Positions 12,445-22,494 of a stretch of DNA of 64,000 bases are shown here, piece by piece (position 1 is the first letter of the stretch; the number at the start of each line of letters is the position of its first letter). Source of the DNA: Paramecium octaurelia (lineage: Eukaryota; Ciliophora; Oligohymenophorea; Peniculida; Parameciidae); contig CAJJDP010000017.1 in NCBI GenBank assembly GCA_905182995.1, positions 653,331 to 717,330 on the forward strand. The letters are read 5' to 3'. The notes beneath the pieces were generated by a model that was given only the letters and a program-made list of their open reading frames with translations, was not told the DNA's origin and made no database searches. The position numbers and the translations under genes were made by a program.

Positions 12445-13325
12445 ATGTCTTCATCAAAGATTTTATACTCTCCATCAAGATTAAATGTTACCGTTGGTGG
12501 TGCTGACAGAGCACTTTCACCAAGTAGAGCCAAGATTTCATAACTATCTGAAAAATTGTCAAATCTTTAGCACTAGGTTGATGAAGATTAGGCTGTAAAA
12601 TAAAATTTTAATTCAGTTTAAAAAAGAGACATTTGAAAATAGAGTAAAAATATTGGAAGACAAAGCTACTAAATAAAGTTAAGCAGATGATTCAAAATTT
12701 CAATTATTAAGAGAATAACTATCAAAAATTGACGAAGGAGCTTAAAATGAAAAAATAATCAGAGAAGTAATCTTTTGAAAGAGATGATAGGCTGGAGATG
12801 AGAAGCTAAGATCCAAAGATTTGAGGTTATTAGAAGGGTTCTTAGGAAAGGAATTGCAAAATGAAAAAATCAACAGAAAGGATTTCGAAGTTAAGATTAC
12901 TAAAAATACTGACGATAAAGTCTACAGCTTAAAATTGGATTTAGCAAGATAGCAAAAATATAGAGAAGAAACTGAGGAGAAAAATTCTTAAGAAATTGGA
13001 GATAGAGTATTGTAATTATAAGAAGAAGTTGAAGAAGAAAGAAGATAAAGGTATATCTTGTTTTTATAATGTTAGGGAGGAGTAAAATCAAAATACTATC
13101 AGAAGACTTGGAGATTCTATTCTTAAATTATAGGAAATTTTAACGAGTGAAAAGAAATAAAGAGAATAAGCTCAAGGTTAAATGTTTAGGATGTTGGATG
13201 AGATGAATAATTATTTGAATCATGAATTGTAAAATGAGAAAAATGAGAGAGAAGCAACCGAAGAAAGTTTAATTAATTTAATTGATCAAACTTGCAATAG
13301 AGTTGAAAACTCACTTAGAAAATGA
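12445..13325 (+). CDS. SF-assemblin / beta-giardin family striated-fibre protein
   Basis: 269 residues after three introns (12595-12616, 12767-12790, 13051-13075). A short Ser/Pro-rich head (MSSSKILYSPSRLNVTVGG, then RALSPSRAKI) precedes a continuous charged coiled coil, with typical family pieces such as LSEKLSNLQHQVDEDQ, DFEVKITKNTDDKVYSL and GQMFRMLDEMNNYL. The length matches SF-assemblins. Family members polymerise into 2-nm filaments of striated rootlets. In Paramecium the kinetodesmal fibres attached to basal bodies are built from this family. The TGA overlaps a possible ATG of the next frame. Confidence 0.85.
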
Positions 13326-13388
13326 AAATGATTATATTTAAAACCCTAATTTTGTAATTATTAATGTTGCTAATTTTTTCATTTAATT

Positions 13389-14748
13389 ATGAAAAATTTA
13401 TTTATTTTTGGGGTACTAATTGGAGTATTCTATTTCATTGATAAACAATTGAACATCAAATTTATTGAATCAGAAATACTTAAAAGAAACTGTCAATATG
13501 GCTAATCAGGGGATAATGAAAATATAGAATATTGTGTTTTTATTTGGAATTCTAATGAAACATTGGCAACATTTTATTTTTTATATTCATTACCCATCGA
13601 CATAAAATAAAACATCAAGATTTACTATTAGCAATTTCAAACCTCAAAATAATTAACCTTTTCGAATGTATTTTTAGAAGATCAAAATAACTCTACATTC
13701 CCATTTATCGATTCAGAAACAACTAAATAAGAAGTATAGAGTTCGTATAATTTAAATATGCTCGATTTTACATTGAAGTTAGGCAATATCAACAATAATG
13801 AATACTATATTATGACTACTTAATTATCTGCTGTTTGCACTTATGCAATTTTCACAAAAGGTTTAAATTTAGAAATTACAGCATATTTTAAAAATAATCT
13901 AAAGTACTTAGAAGATGCTTTTGTAGCTTTTCTTTGTCTTGTTATTATGTTTCTAGCGAATTAAATGAATAAACTAGAGAGTGCTTCTATGATCCCTTTA
14001 GGCAACTATATAAAACAAAACAAACCCCATATGCTATTAATCATAATTTTAATCGCTTAACCTTTAAGACCTTTGTGCTATTTCCCTGAATTTGAAGCAA
14101 TTGAATGGCTTATCGGATAGACATGTTATGCAATAGGAGAGTTTTTGTTTTTAAGGTATTTCTTATAGATTCTGTCCTATTTATAAGGACAAAACAATAA
14201 AACTAACAAACTTAGGAATACTCTTGTTTCTATATTTGTAATTATACCAATCAGTATTGATAGATGGTTGATTTCATTTGAAAATCAGAGCTTTGTAATT
14301 AAAGATTTGGAGAATCAGGTAGATAACATTAATAACCTTTTGAAAATATGCTGGATATGCTATCTTTTGTATGCTAGTATTTTTGCTTATGAGATTATGA
14401 TTAGTTTGCAATCACATTTAATACGTATATTTATCTCTATATTCAGGGTTGGATTTATTCATAATAGATATTCTATTTTTTATGGTCTATTCGTTTTAGA
14501 AAAGTTCTTTTTATTTATATTATGAAAACTATGATCATCATCTGTTTAATCCTATCAATATGCTTATGATGACCTCCTATATTGCTATACTACTACATAC
14601 AAATTATAATAAGGAAATAGAATAAACCTAAGAATTAACTAATGTTAGACATCCGATTGATTAGGAAGATGAAAATGGGGAGAATATAGAATCCACTATA
14701 GCTGAATATTATATGGAAAAATCTTCTGATGATCAAACATTAATTTGA
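13389..14748 (+). CDS. Polytopic membrane protein with lumenal N-terminal domain
   Basis: 445 residues, one intron (14425-14446). A signal-like segment (MKNLFIFGVLIGVFYFI) leads to about 150 residues of beta-rich, Asn-containing sequence with a few cysteines. Six or seven hydrophobic segments follow (AFVAFLCLVIMFLANQ, MLLIIILIAQPLRPLC, FVIIPISIDRWLI, ICWICYLLYASIFAY, LDLFIIDILFFMVYSF, INMLMMTSYIAILLH). The tail is acidic. A signal peptide, extracytoplasmic domain and 6-7 TM layout recalls GOST/Wntless-type or LUSTR receptors, but no diagnostic motif is seen. An upstream ATG at 13322 exists in another frame and was not used. Confidence 0.7.
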
Positions 14749-15105
14749 AGAGTTATGTGAAACCTTTTTAGTATAAATAAATGATATAAAATTATTTTGT
14801 TAATTAATTTATTCATGTTTTACAACCTTATTAATATGAAGAATTAATATGAGTGTGTTTGATGAATATTTATAAATTAAATTGAAAATAATATTGAAGT
14901 TCACAATTAGACAAAGATGCTTTGGATCGAATATACAATTAAAAAATGGCGTAAGACCTTTTTGAGGATAAATTTCAAAAATCTAAAGGTTTTTTAAAAT
15001 AAAGTAAAGTAAAATATATGTATATTAGTCTTTACTTGATATTAAATTTCTTAATACTAAATCACTTAAGTTTAATTTATTTGAATAATAGACAAAACTT
15101 AACTA

Positions 15106-15540
15106 TCAAAGTTCATCAACAATAATATCAGAGGCTATTTCGATTAAATCTTCTTATTTAATGTTTGGATAGGAATTCAATATCATTTCAATAAGAGTAG
15201 CAAAATCATATTCTTTTTTTATGTTCATTTTTTTTGCAAACGATTAAATGAACTAATGTAGATTGACCTTATAAAATTCTTTCCCGAATTTGTTAATTTC
15301 CTTTTCAACAACATTCCAATCTATAATTTTAATATCCGTGTCATATTTTTTTTATTGCTAATTCTTAGGAAATGATAATGGCTTTTTGTAAAGTAGTTCT
15401 TTGTATTTTTGGTAATTGCTAGTAGGTATTCTCCGAAAAAAGAAAGATGGCTTGTTTTATCCTTGTCTATCTGTGTAGCATCCTTAACGAGGAGTATGCA
15501 TTTTTGTTTAGATTGGAGATGCTGCAGATTTATCATCCAT
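15106..15540 (-). CDS. Hypothetical 144-residue protein
   Basis: A single exon runs from ATG 15538-15540 to TGA 15106-15108. The N-terminal 50 residues (MDDKSAASPIQTKMHTPRQG..) are polar. The rest is a helical charged domain (IIDWNVVEKEINKFGKEFYK, then KKEYDFATLIEMILNSYPN and DLIEIASDIIVDEL). The end resembles an EF-hand-like or dimerisation helix set but lacks the calcium-binding loop. No family is recognised. Confidence 0.6.
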
Positions 15541-15558
15541 TATATTAAGGGAGAGTCG

Positions 15559-16320
15559 ATGATTCCAAACCATATTACAAATAATTTGTCTTCCTCCCAA
15601 ATTTCGTTAATCCGGAATAAACATAATATAAAATTATTAATCGTCAACAACAATCAGATAAATTCAAAATTTGAAACCAACTTCGATATTCAATCTCATT
15701 TCTATTCAAGACCTCGCTCAAACCACCCTCAATGCAAATGAATCAAAATAAACCAGAAAGTTATCTGAATAACAATTATTGAAGGACATATAAAATCTTC
15801 ACATTACATACGATTTTAAATGGTCATTGTATCAAAATAAAAGAAGATTGAACTGAAATAAAGGAAACGAAGTGATCAAAATAAATGTATATTGGTCATT
15901 ATCTACTAACAATGTAATATAGTCTAAAGATTTATAATAATTCTGATCTATAGATGATTTATAAGTAAACAATCACTTTTCAAATATCTAAGGGAAAATA
16001 CTCTACTTTGCTATTTAAGATAAAAAAATAAGATTGTTTTATTAATAATTGGCAAAGAATTAAGGGATATTATAGAATTTAATTCATAAATTGAAAGTTT
16101 ATTCTCTAAATTTATTTAATAAATATGTAAATGTATACTTTTAAGGATTTTATAATCAAAAATCAATAACTATTTAATAGATGATTATTAATTTTACAAT
16201 ATACTTGATTTTTGTTTGTTATTCGAGTTAATATTTAAGTAAAAAAAGCATTTCAAATATAAAATGGTTAATCTATATCTCAAGGAACTGCAATAGACGT
16301 AAATCTTAAAACCATTTAGA
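15559..16320 (+). other. Uncertain coding region, possibly a decayed gene
   Basis: From ATG 15559 one frame runs about 60 codons, while another carries a protein-like stretch from about 15600 (LAQTTLNANESKQTRKLSEQ, then LLKDIQNLHITYDFKWSLYQ) to a TGA near 15850. The same frame resumes with few TGAs to about 16310. No set of GTA..TAG introns gives a clean product. It may be a pseudogene, a gene with unusual introns, or noise. Confidence 0.3.
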
Positions 16321-16419
16321 AATAGTGCAGCCATTTTGCTCTAAGCTTTTAAGAAGGCCATAAAAATATTTTATACACCTTCAAAATTAAGATCATAAAT
16401 CAAAAATAGGCTATAATGA
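16264..16419 (+). CDS. Possible small basic protein (51 residues)
   Basis: ATG to TGA, starting MVNLYLKELQQTQILKPFRN and followed by an amphipathic helix (AILLQAFKKAIKIFYTPSKL). It is short and basic, with composition like a mitochondrial small subunit or a LYR-type protein, but no motif proves it. It overlaps the end of the uncertain coding region. Low confidence. Confidence 0.25.
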
Positions 16420-16828
16420 TTATGTGTTCAATCACAAAGGACTTCAAGTAAAGTGAATAAAATCTTTAACATTTAATTGATAGTATATTTAAGTGTGGCT
16501 AATTAATGTAATATTATAATGAGGAAGTATCTATCTAAGAAAATGATGTTTATCTTGCATCTTACTTTGATATTATATTTTCATTTCATTATTAAGAATA
16601 GTCAATATCAAGTCTACTAATTATTTAGGTTGTTTCTTTCTTCTCTATGGATTCTTATTTCTCTATGATTAAGATCATCTTTGACCTTCAGAAAAATATA
16701 TATGTAATTTTAGGTATTCAATATCTTAATTATTAAAGTGTTCAAGAATGAAAAGATTCGTTGATTTTGGTTTACAACTAAATATTATTGTAATTAGTAA
16801 CCAAATTATTATCCTAAAAAAATTCAAG

Positions 16829-18547
16829 ATGATTCTTTTAACTATTTTAATTGGGTTTGGTTATGCTTTGATGATGAAATCAACTCATACCACTAGAGGT
16901 ATAAATGTAATTGAAATTGATTTGAACAATTATGACGAATTTAGTATTGGTCAATCAACTATAGTTATAAGTTTGACTTATAACCCTATTACTTCGTATC
17001 CTATACTTTCATATTGCTCGATAACGAATTTAAACATTATAAAAAGTATCATAAGCTCGATATCTCAAGTTAAAACTTAAATAGAATCAAATAAGTATAT
17101 TGTTTTCAATACTTAGGAAATAGTGTATTTTTGATAACAATGCTATATTAAATTAATAGAGTTAGCAATAGATCATATTATATGATTATAATGAAGAGCA
17201 GTCTGAGTGGATATACAACAAATTTAGTATTTTTGGTATGAAGGAAAGAAAATTCTCAATTTACATTTTTTCAAGTGAAGACGCAGAATATCAAATAACA
17301 ATTGCCGATTAAGCACCGTTAACGTGCTTTTCTAAGTATGAGGTTAATTATTAATAGAAGTTGTAACAATGTTGGGCTATGCTCATATAGTCAACCTTCG
17401 TTTTGTGTATGCAATGGGAATTTATTTGGAACAAATTGTTAAATTTAATCACTGCCCTATAAGGGAAATGAATAATAAGTCGTAATATATGTGATGATCA
17501 TTAGGTATCTCTCGAAAGCCAAAAAGAGGTTTTAATTTCAATACCACTGAACTTGAATAATACGAATTCATTGGACATTAACATAAATGCTAATTAAAAA
17601 ATCGATTGTTTTTTGGCATGCCAATTTGAGAAAGATTACCTTCCATTTCATGATAGTCAATTTTATGATTTGAATAAGATGGACAATGGAAAGATCACAT
17701 ACTCAAGTGAAAAGGTGAAGGAATGTTTAAGTCTATTCGATGAAATTAATTAATAACTAGGCTAATAAATGACTCCACTGCTTTTATTATTGTTTTATAA
17801 TAAATAAGCAACGAATGTTTTAATAACAATGAGTGTCGACGCAGCAAACAGTGATCACTCGGATGATAGAATCATATATTACATTCTTGCTGGTGCGTTT
17901 GCATCCTTGATATTGGCTTTTGTTTTGATAGGTTGCGCACTTATTTGCAGAAAAAGGAACAATAAGCAATTTGAATAATATTCATCAGACCGAAGAAACA
18001 GCACTGAAAAATCACAAAAAGAAGGGAAATTTCATGAAAGACAATTCTCTGGAGATTTTATCCCTGTTGAATTATATGAATAAGTGATATAAGAGTATCC
18101 AGGGTTGAATGTGATTACAGAATGTTAGATTTGTTTAGTTGAATTTGATAATCAGGATTTAGTAAAACTGACTTATTGTTTACATCTCTTTCATTAATCT
18201 TGTTTAGACGAATGGAGAAAGAAATTGTAGGTAAAGATGCATTGTCATTTAGATATGCCCTGTTTGCAGAGGAGATCTAACTAAATAAAAGTATAAGGAG
18301 AGATTAAAAGATTAGGAAATATTTTAATTTGGAGTAATTGCTGGAGATGACATCCAAATTGATAATAAAAAGATAGAAGAGTTTATCAAAAGAGAATAGA
18401 GAATTCAATAATTGTAAAACATCTATATTTAAAATTAGACAACTTGCTCAATCATCCTCTGTTATAAATACTCTGAAAGAAAGTTCTCCATCACCATCAT
18501 CAGGAGAACCTTTGAAATTAAAATTTTAATAAAAATAATAAAAGTGA
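16829..18547 (+). CDS. Single-pass membrane RING-H2 E3 ubiquitin ligase with EGF-like ectodomain
   Basis: 534 residues after five introns (17095-17116, 17336-17357, 17482-17504, 18231-18252, 18291-18315). A signal peptide (MILLTILIGFGYALMM) opens a long lumenal part containing one EGF-like module, CNNVGLCSYSQPSFCVCNGN followed by LFGTNC. A transmembrane helix follows (IIYYILAGAFASLILAFVLI), then a cytoplasmic RING-H2 finger, CQIC..CLHLFHQSC..CPVC. The tail is polar. The layout parallels PA-TM-RING ligases, which ubiquitinate from endosomal or plasma membranes, but I see no clear PA domain. An earlier in-frame ATG at 16748 lacks signal-peptide character after it. Confidence 0.82.
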
Positions 18548-18738
18548 ATAATCTTATTCAAATAATCAATATAGAATAATACATGATATCAATGAAACTT
18601 TTCGGTTTGTGATCAAGTATTATTTCTTGTTAATAAATAAAATTATTAAAATTGATTTACTGGCTCATAGTATGATTCGATCATAATAATTTATTAAAGC
18701 TAATTGGTTGACCCTTTTAATAATATTAATAATTTTAT

Positions 18739-19435
18739 ATGAAAATGAAGAAAATTTTTCCTTCAAATACTTAAAACTATAACTCAGTCCCTCAATTCGA
18801 ATAAGATAATGCTACTGTACTAAGGATGTATCAATCAACGATCTCTAAACCTCCCCTTTCCGTTGTTCCTAGCGAGGCCAGTCAAACCTACTACTAAATC
18901 ATCGAAAAAAATAAATTATAATACCTCGAATACTACAATCAATTCAATGAAATGAGATTCATGGAAAACATGGCAGGTTTTTTGAATTAATAACTTAAGG
19001 CTTAAAATCAAAATAGTAAAAATAAGTTCTTTTAGACAATTTTCTCAATATGTTCGACGATATGATCTCTTGCCTCATTGTTATCTAAAATACTCTGCTT
19101 CTCATTAACTTTGATCAACCCGACTTTCAATAACTTTATAATATTACTCCAAGCACAATGGCTGACATACTATTTAAAGACATTAAGGTAAGACCATCCT
19201 CATTCACTATTATTAGACATTAGAGGGGCTTCATTTGGAAATACAATTCTCTTCGTCTCTTCGATTTTTAGAAACAGTGTTGGAGGCTCTTGAATTCAAC
19301 CCAGAGCACTCCAACAAAATACATTAATTGGATGTAAAATATTGGTCTCAAAAGTGTTATAATCATCTCAATAGTTTCATGATTACTCAATAACAAATTA
19401 AAAATTCTTAACGATCCTGTTGTTGCTTTAAATGA
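18739..19435 (+). CDS. Hypothetical helical protein
   Basis: 215 residues, two introns (19016-19035, at 20 nt the shortest I place with confidence, and 19188-19216). The first 60 residues are polar and probably disordered (MKMKKIFPSNTQNYNSVPQF). Predicted helices follow (LEYYNQFNEMRFMENMAGFL, then FLETVLEALEFNPEHSNKIH) and the protein ends in a run of three cysteines near the stop (RSCCCFK). No domain is recognised. The terminal cysteines could be lipidated, which is inference only. Confidence 0.55.
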
Positions 19436-19471
19436 AATAACATTATTTATATATATTTAATATAAGAAATT

Positions 19472-20251
19472 ATGTAATTCCCCAAGAATCCCAATTAAAA
19501 GTAATTGCAGCCTCACATCCGAAGTCAATCTTTGAATAAATCTTAATCCTAAAGAAATCCTCCCCAATTTATACCCTAATTACTCCAATAACAGTAAACT
19601 CTCTAAAAATCAATTAACTATGATGAAAAAGAATTACAAATAACAAATAAAAGATTACACATTTTTGGTGATTTAGTACTTCCTTCAACTAAATTTACAA
19701 AATAACAAAATCAATCCATTGCTGACGAACTCAGCGATAAGGTATCCTCCCTAAGAAAATACGCTAATTAAAATATGGCTAGATAAAAAGGAAGAGGAAG
19801 ACTAAAAACTTAGATTAATGATTTTGAAAATTCAATTGTAAGTTGTTAACGATTAATTACAGATCCTGGCATTATTTCATAGAAAACACCTAATTAATAA
19901 CTATTGATCGACAAAGAACAAGTGATTTAAAATGGAGTCAAATACCCATATCAAATATACTTAATCAACGACTAAAGAAAGAAATTTATTTCTGATCTTT
20001 TAAAGAGCACCAATCTAACTGATATTTAAGATGGTTTCAATTTAACCCAGATAAAGTAAGATTTAGGCCAGAGACTAAGAACTTAGGTTAGGTCTAATTA
20101 AATAGAAAAAACCAAAAAAGAATTAACATCAAAGAAATGCATGAACAATGCATTGTATTCCTTATTAGCATTAAATAAATAATCTCAAGAGACAGTCAAA
20201 ATGAAATATAGATAGAATCTTCCAAAGGATTCTAGATTCTATATTATATGA
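19472..20251 (+). CDS. Hypothetical Gln-rich protein
   Basis: 259 residues in one exon. The first 60 residues are Gln/Pro/Ser-rich (MQFPKNPNQKQLQPHIRSQS). A charged region follows with short helices (LSDKVSSLRKYANQNMARQK, then TQIKQDLGQRLRTQVRS), ending in a basic tail (KMKYRQNLPKDSRFYII). No domain is recognised. It starts 36 bp after the preceding gene and is followed by the longest gap in this part of the window. Confidence 0.6.
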
Positions 20252-21134
20252 AATATGTTTGTATTTTAACTTATTTTTACATCTGTTAAACTATTTCATT
20301 TTATAATATCTAAGTATTTAAAATGAAAAATATTATTTGAATTTACTAATATTGGAAATAGTGCATTAAATCAATCAATACATAAATTTTATAGGCTAAT
20401 ATAATAATTACTATTTGCTTAAAATTTCATTTCTTTTGACATTTATTTTAGAATGCGATCTTAAGATAATAATTGAGTTATTTCTAAATATATAATTATA
20501 TGATCAGCAAAATCAATATTTGTAAGATGCTTAAACCATAATGGATTAAAATATCATATTTAAATGACTCGTAATATTAAATTAATAAATATTAATCTTT
20601 CTCAATCTATTTATCAATAAAATAAATGTTATCTAGCATAGTGGAAGGATTAAGTTAGAGTACATAACAAAAATCATATTCTTTTCTGATTTTTAATGAA
20701 CTTTGGTTAAATATCGCAGCTAATCATTCATAAATTTATCAAACCATTACTATTATCAAATCTTTAGATGTATATTATTGTATTGTAATAATCAAAAGTG
20801 ACTTTTCAAATTCTATTTTTTATTTTACTCATTTTTCATTTTTTTAGATCTTTCACACTTGGATTTTTAAATCTATAGCTTCTGAAGTTTAGTTTATATT
20901 CTCTTAGAGTTTAAATTTGTAGTATCTAGATATATTCTATTGTTCTATAATCAAATAAAATTATATAAATTCATATGAATTAAAAGAACCAACTAAGCTT
21001 TGAAACATTTCTTCTTTTTCTTCAATTTAACTTAATTTTTTACTGAAATAATTCATAGTATCTAAAGAAGTGATTATAACGTATATTAGTTTATGAATAA
21101 TAATTAATCATAACAATCATTAATTAAAATTCAA
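20252..21134. other. 883-bp AT-rich gap
   Basis: Very AT-rich with short oligo-T and oligo-A tracts. Both strands carry frequent TGA in all frames. I see no ORF, tRNA or obvious repeat. It presumably holds the upstream region of the next gene. Confidence 0.6.
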
Positions 21135-22462
21135 ATGAGAAAAGAAGATCAAATACATCTCTCGTCTTTACAGATTTGGAATGGTATGGACACTCCAGTT
21201 CATTAGAGCTCTAACATTTTTAGTGAAAAGTTTAAATAGAGTTCAGAGTTTCATTATAATTGCAATCAACCATTTTGTTTACAGCATCCTGAAAAAAAAG
21301 TAAAAAAACTTTAATTAAATAAAGGCTAAATACGTCTTACTAAATGCTGAAGGACCAAACGAGAAGCTTTGCACTAAATGCGCTGTTGTTTTTGCATAAT
21401 AAGGACATAAAATTTAATTAATTGAGGAGGGTATAGTAATGGTTCTAATATCTTGTAGATAATGCTAAGAAGAAATAAACTGACTCATTCATAGATTAAT
21501 TACTCCAGACCAAAAGCGAAATCGACAACATCCATTCAAATTTCCTGTGCACTGAGGCAAATTTAAAAAAATTTTATAATGACCAATATACATAGGTAGT
21601 TAAAACATTCGGAAACATTGAAAAATAACTGCATCTTGTAATCAATTTTATTTAATTTTAGTGTAAATCTGAGTTGCTGTTTGCTTTGTCACAATAACTC
21701 TGGTCAGGAATACAATAAACAAATTAGTTAAAAGTATAAGCTAAATAAATAGATCATCAAATAGCAACATACATCAATGATATCAAGAATCATTATGAAA
21801 AAATAGTGTAGATGAGTCCTCTTCCATTTAATCAAATCATGGGGGGATACAGCAGCAAACTCTTTAAACTTTAATAGTGCCTTAAAGAAATATAAGAAAA
21901 CAAGATGACTTATCTTCATTATGAAGGTAAATTGGTTGGTTTTGATCAATTCTTAAAAGACCTAAGCTTTTTGAACGAAAAGGATTAGCCATACAATATG
22001 AGAAATCACGAAAGTACCAGGTCTAGTTCAGAATAAAAAACCTGCAAAAGCGTAGAGAAGGAGAAACGACACTTAAGTTAACCTACTAGTAAGGATGTGA
22101 AGTGTTTTGAGAATTCTGATAAGAAAGTAACTTAAAATTTTAAAATAACTGAATAATCAATTGAGGAATGGATGGAGAATTCAAATTCAAAGTAGAGGAA
22201 AACGGAGCCTACTGAGAAATTAGCTAGTCCTAATATTTTGGCTATTAAATTTATCAAAAAGCAAATGCCTCCCAATAGGGCATCCATGAAGTAAGAAACA
22301 AATCAAGCCATGCTTAATAAATTGATATCTGAATTTTCCTAGATCAAGAAGGATAGAGTTAAGAAAATGCAATCGAAAACACCTGAATTAGGAAAAACTG
22401 TTTAATAGACAATTCCTAATAAATTTTCCCCAAAGTTTCTTTATAAAAATTATTATAAATGA
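21135..22462 (+). CDS. Zinc-binding (B-box-like) coiled-coil protein
   Basis: 416 residues after three introns (21300-21324, 21431-21458, 21638-21661). An N-terminal Cys/His cluster (HYNCNQPFCLQH, then LCTKCAVVFAQQGH) has the spacing of a B-box-type zinc finger. About 150 residues of coiled coil follow, then a basic, Ser/Lys-rich C-terminal half ending PKFLYKNYYK. Ciliates have many such zinc plus coiled-coil proteins of unknown role. Intron 21300-21324 ends AAG rather than TAG; 21638-21661 is 24 nt without an in-frame TGA, so it is inferred only from its GTA..TAG form. It ends 32 bp from the tail of the convergent RhoGEF. Confidence 0.65.
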
Positions 22463-22494
22463 TTAATTAATAACTCATTTACAAATTTTGTGAG

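Noticed and set aside
13322-13388. ATG overlapping the SF-assemblin stop as the start of the next gene
   Set aside because: That frame reaches a TGA quickly; the ATG at 13389 starts a signal-like segment and runs on cleanly.
21728-21949. Minus-strand 73-codon ORF
   Set aside because: It is antisense to the zinc-finger coiled-coil gene and has no protein-like features of its own.
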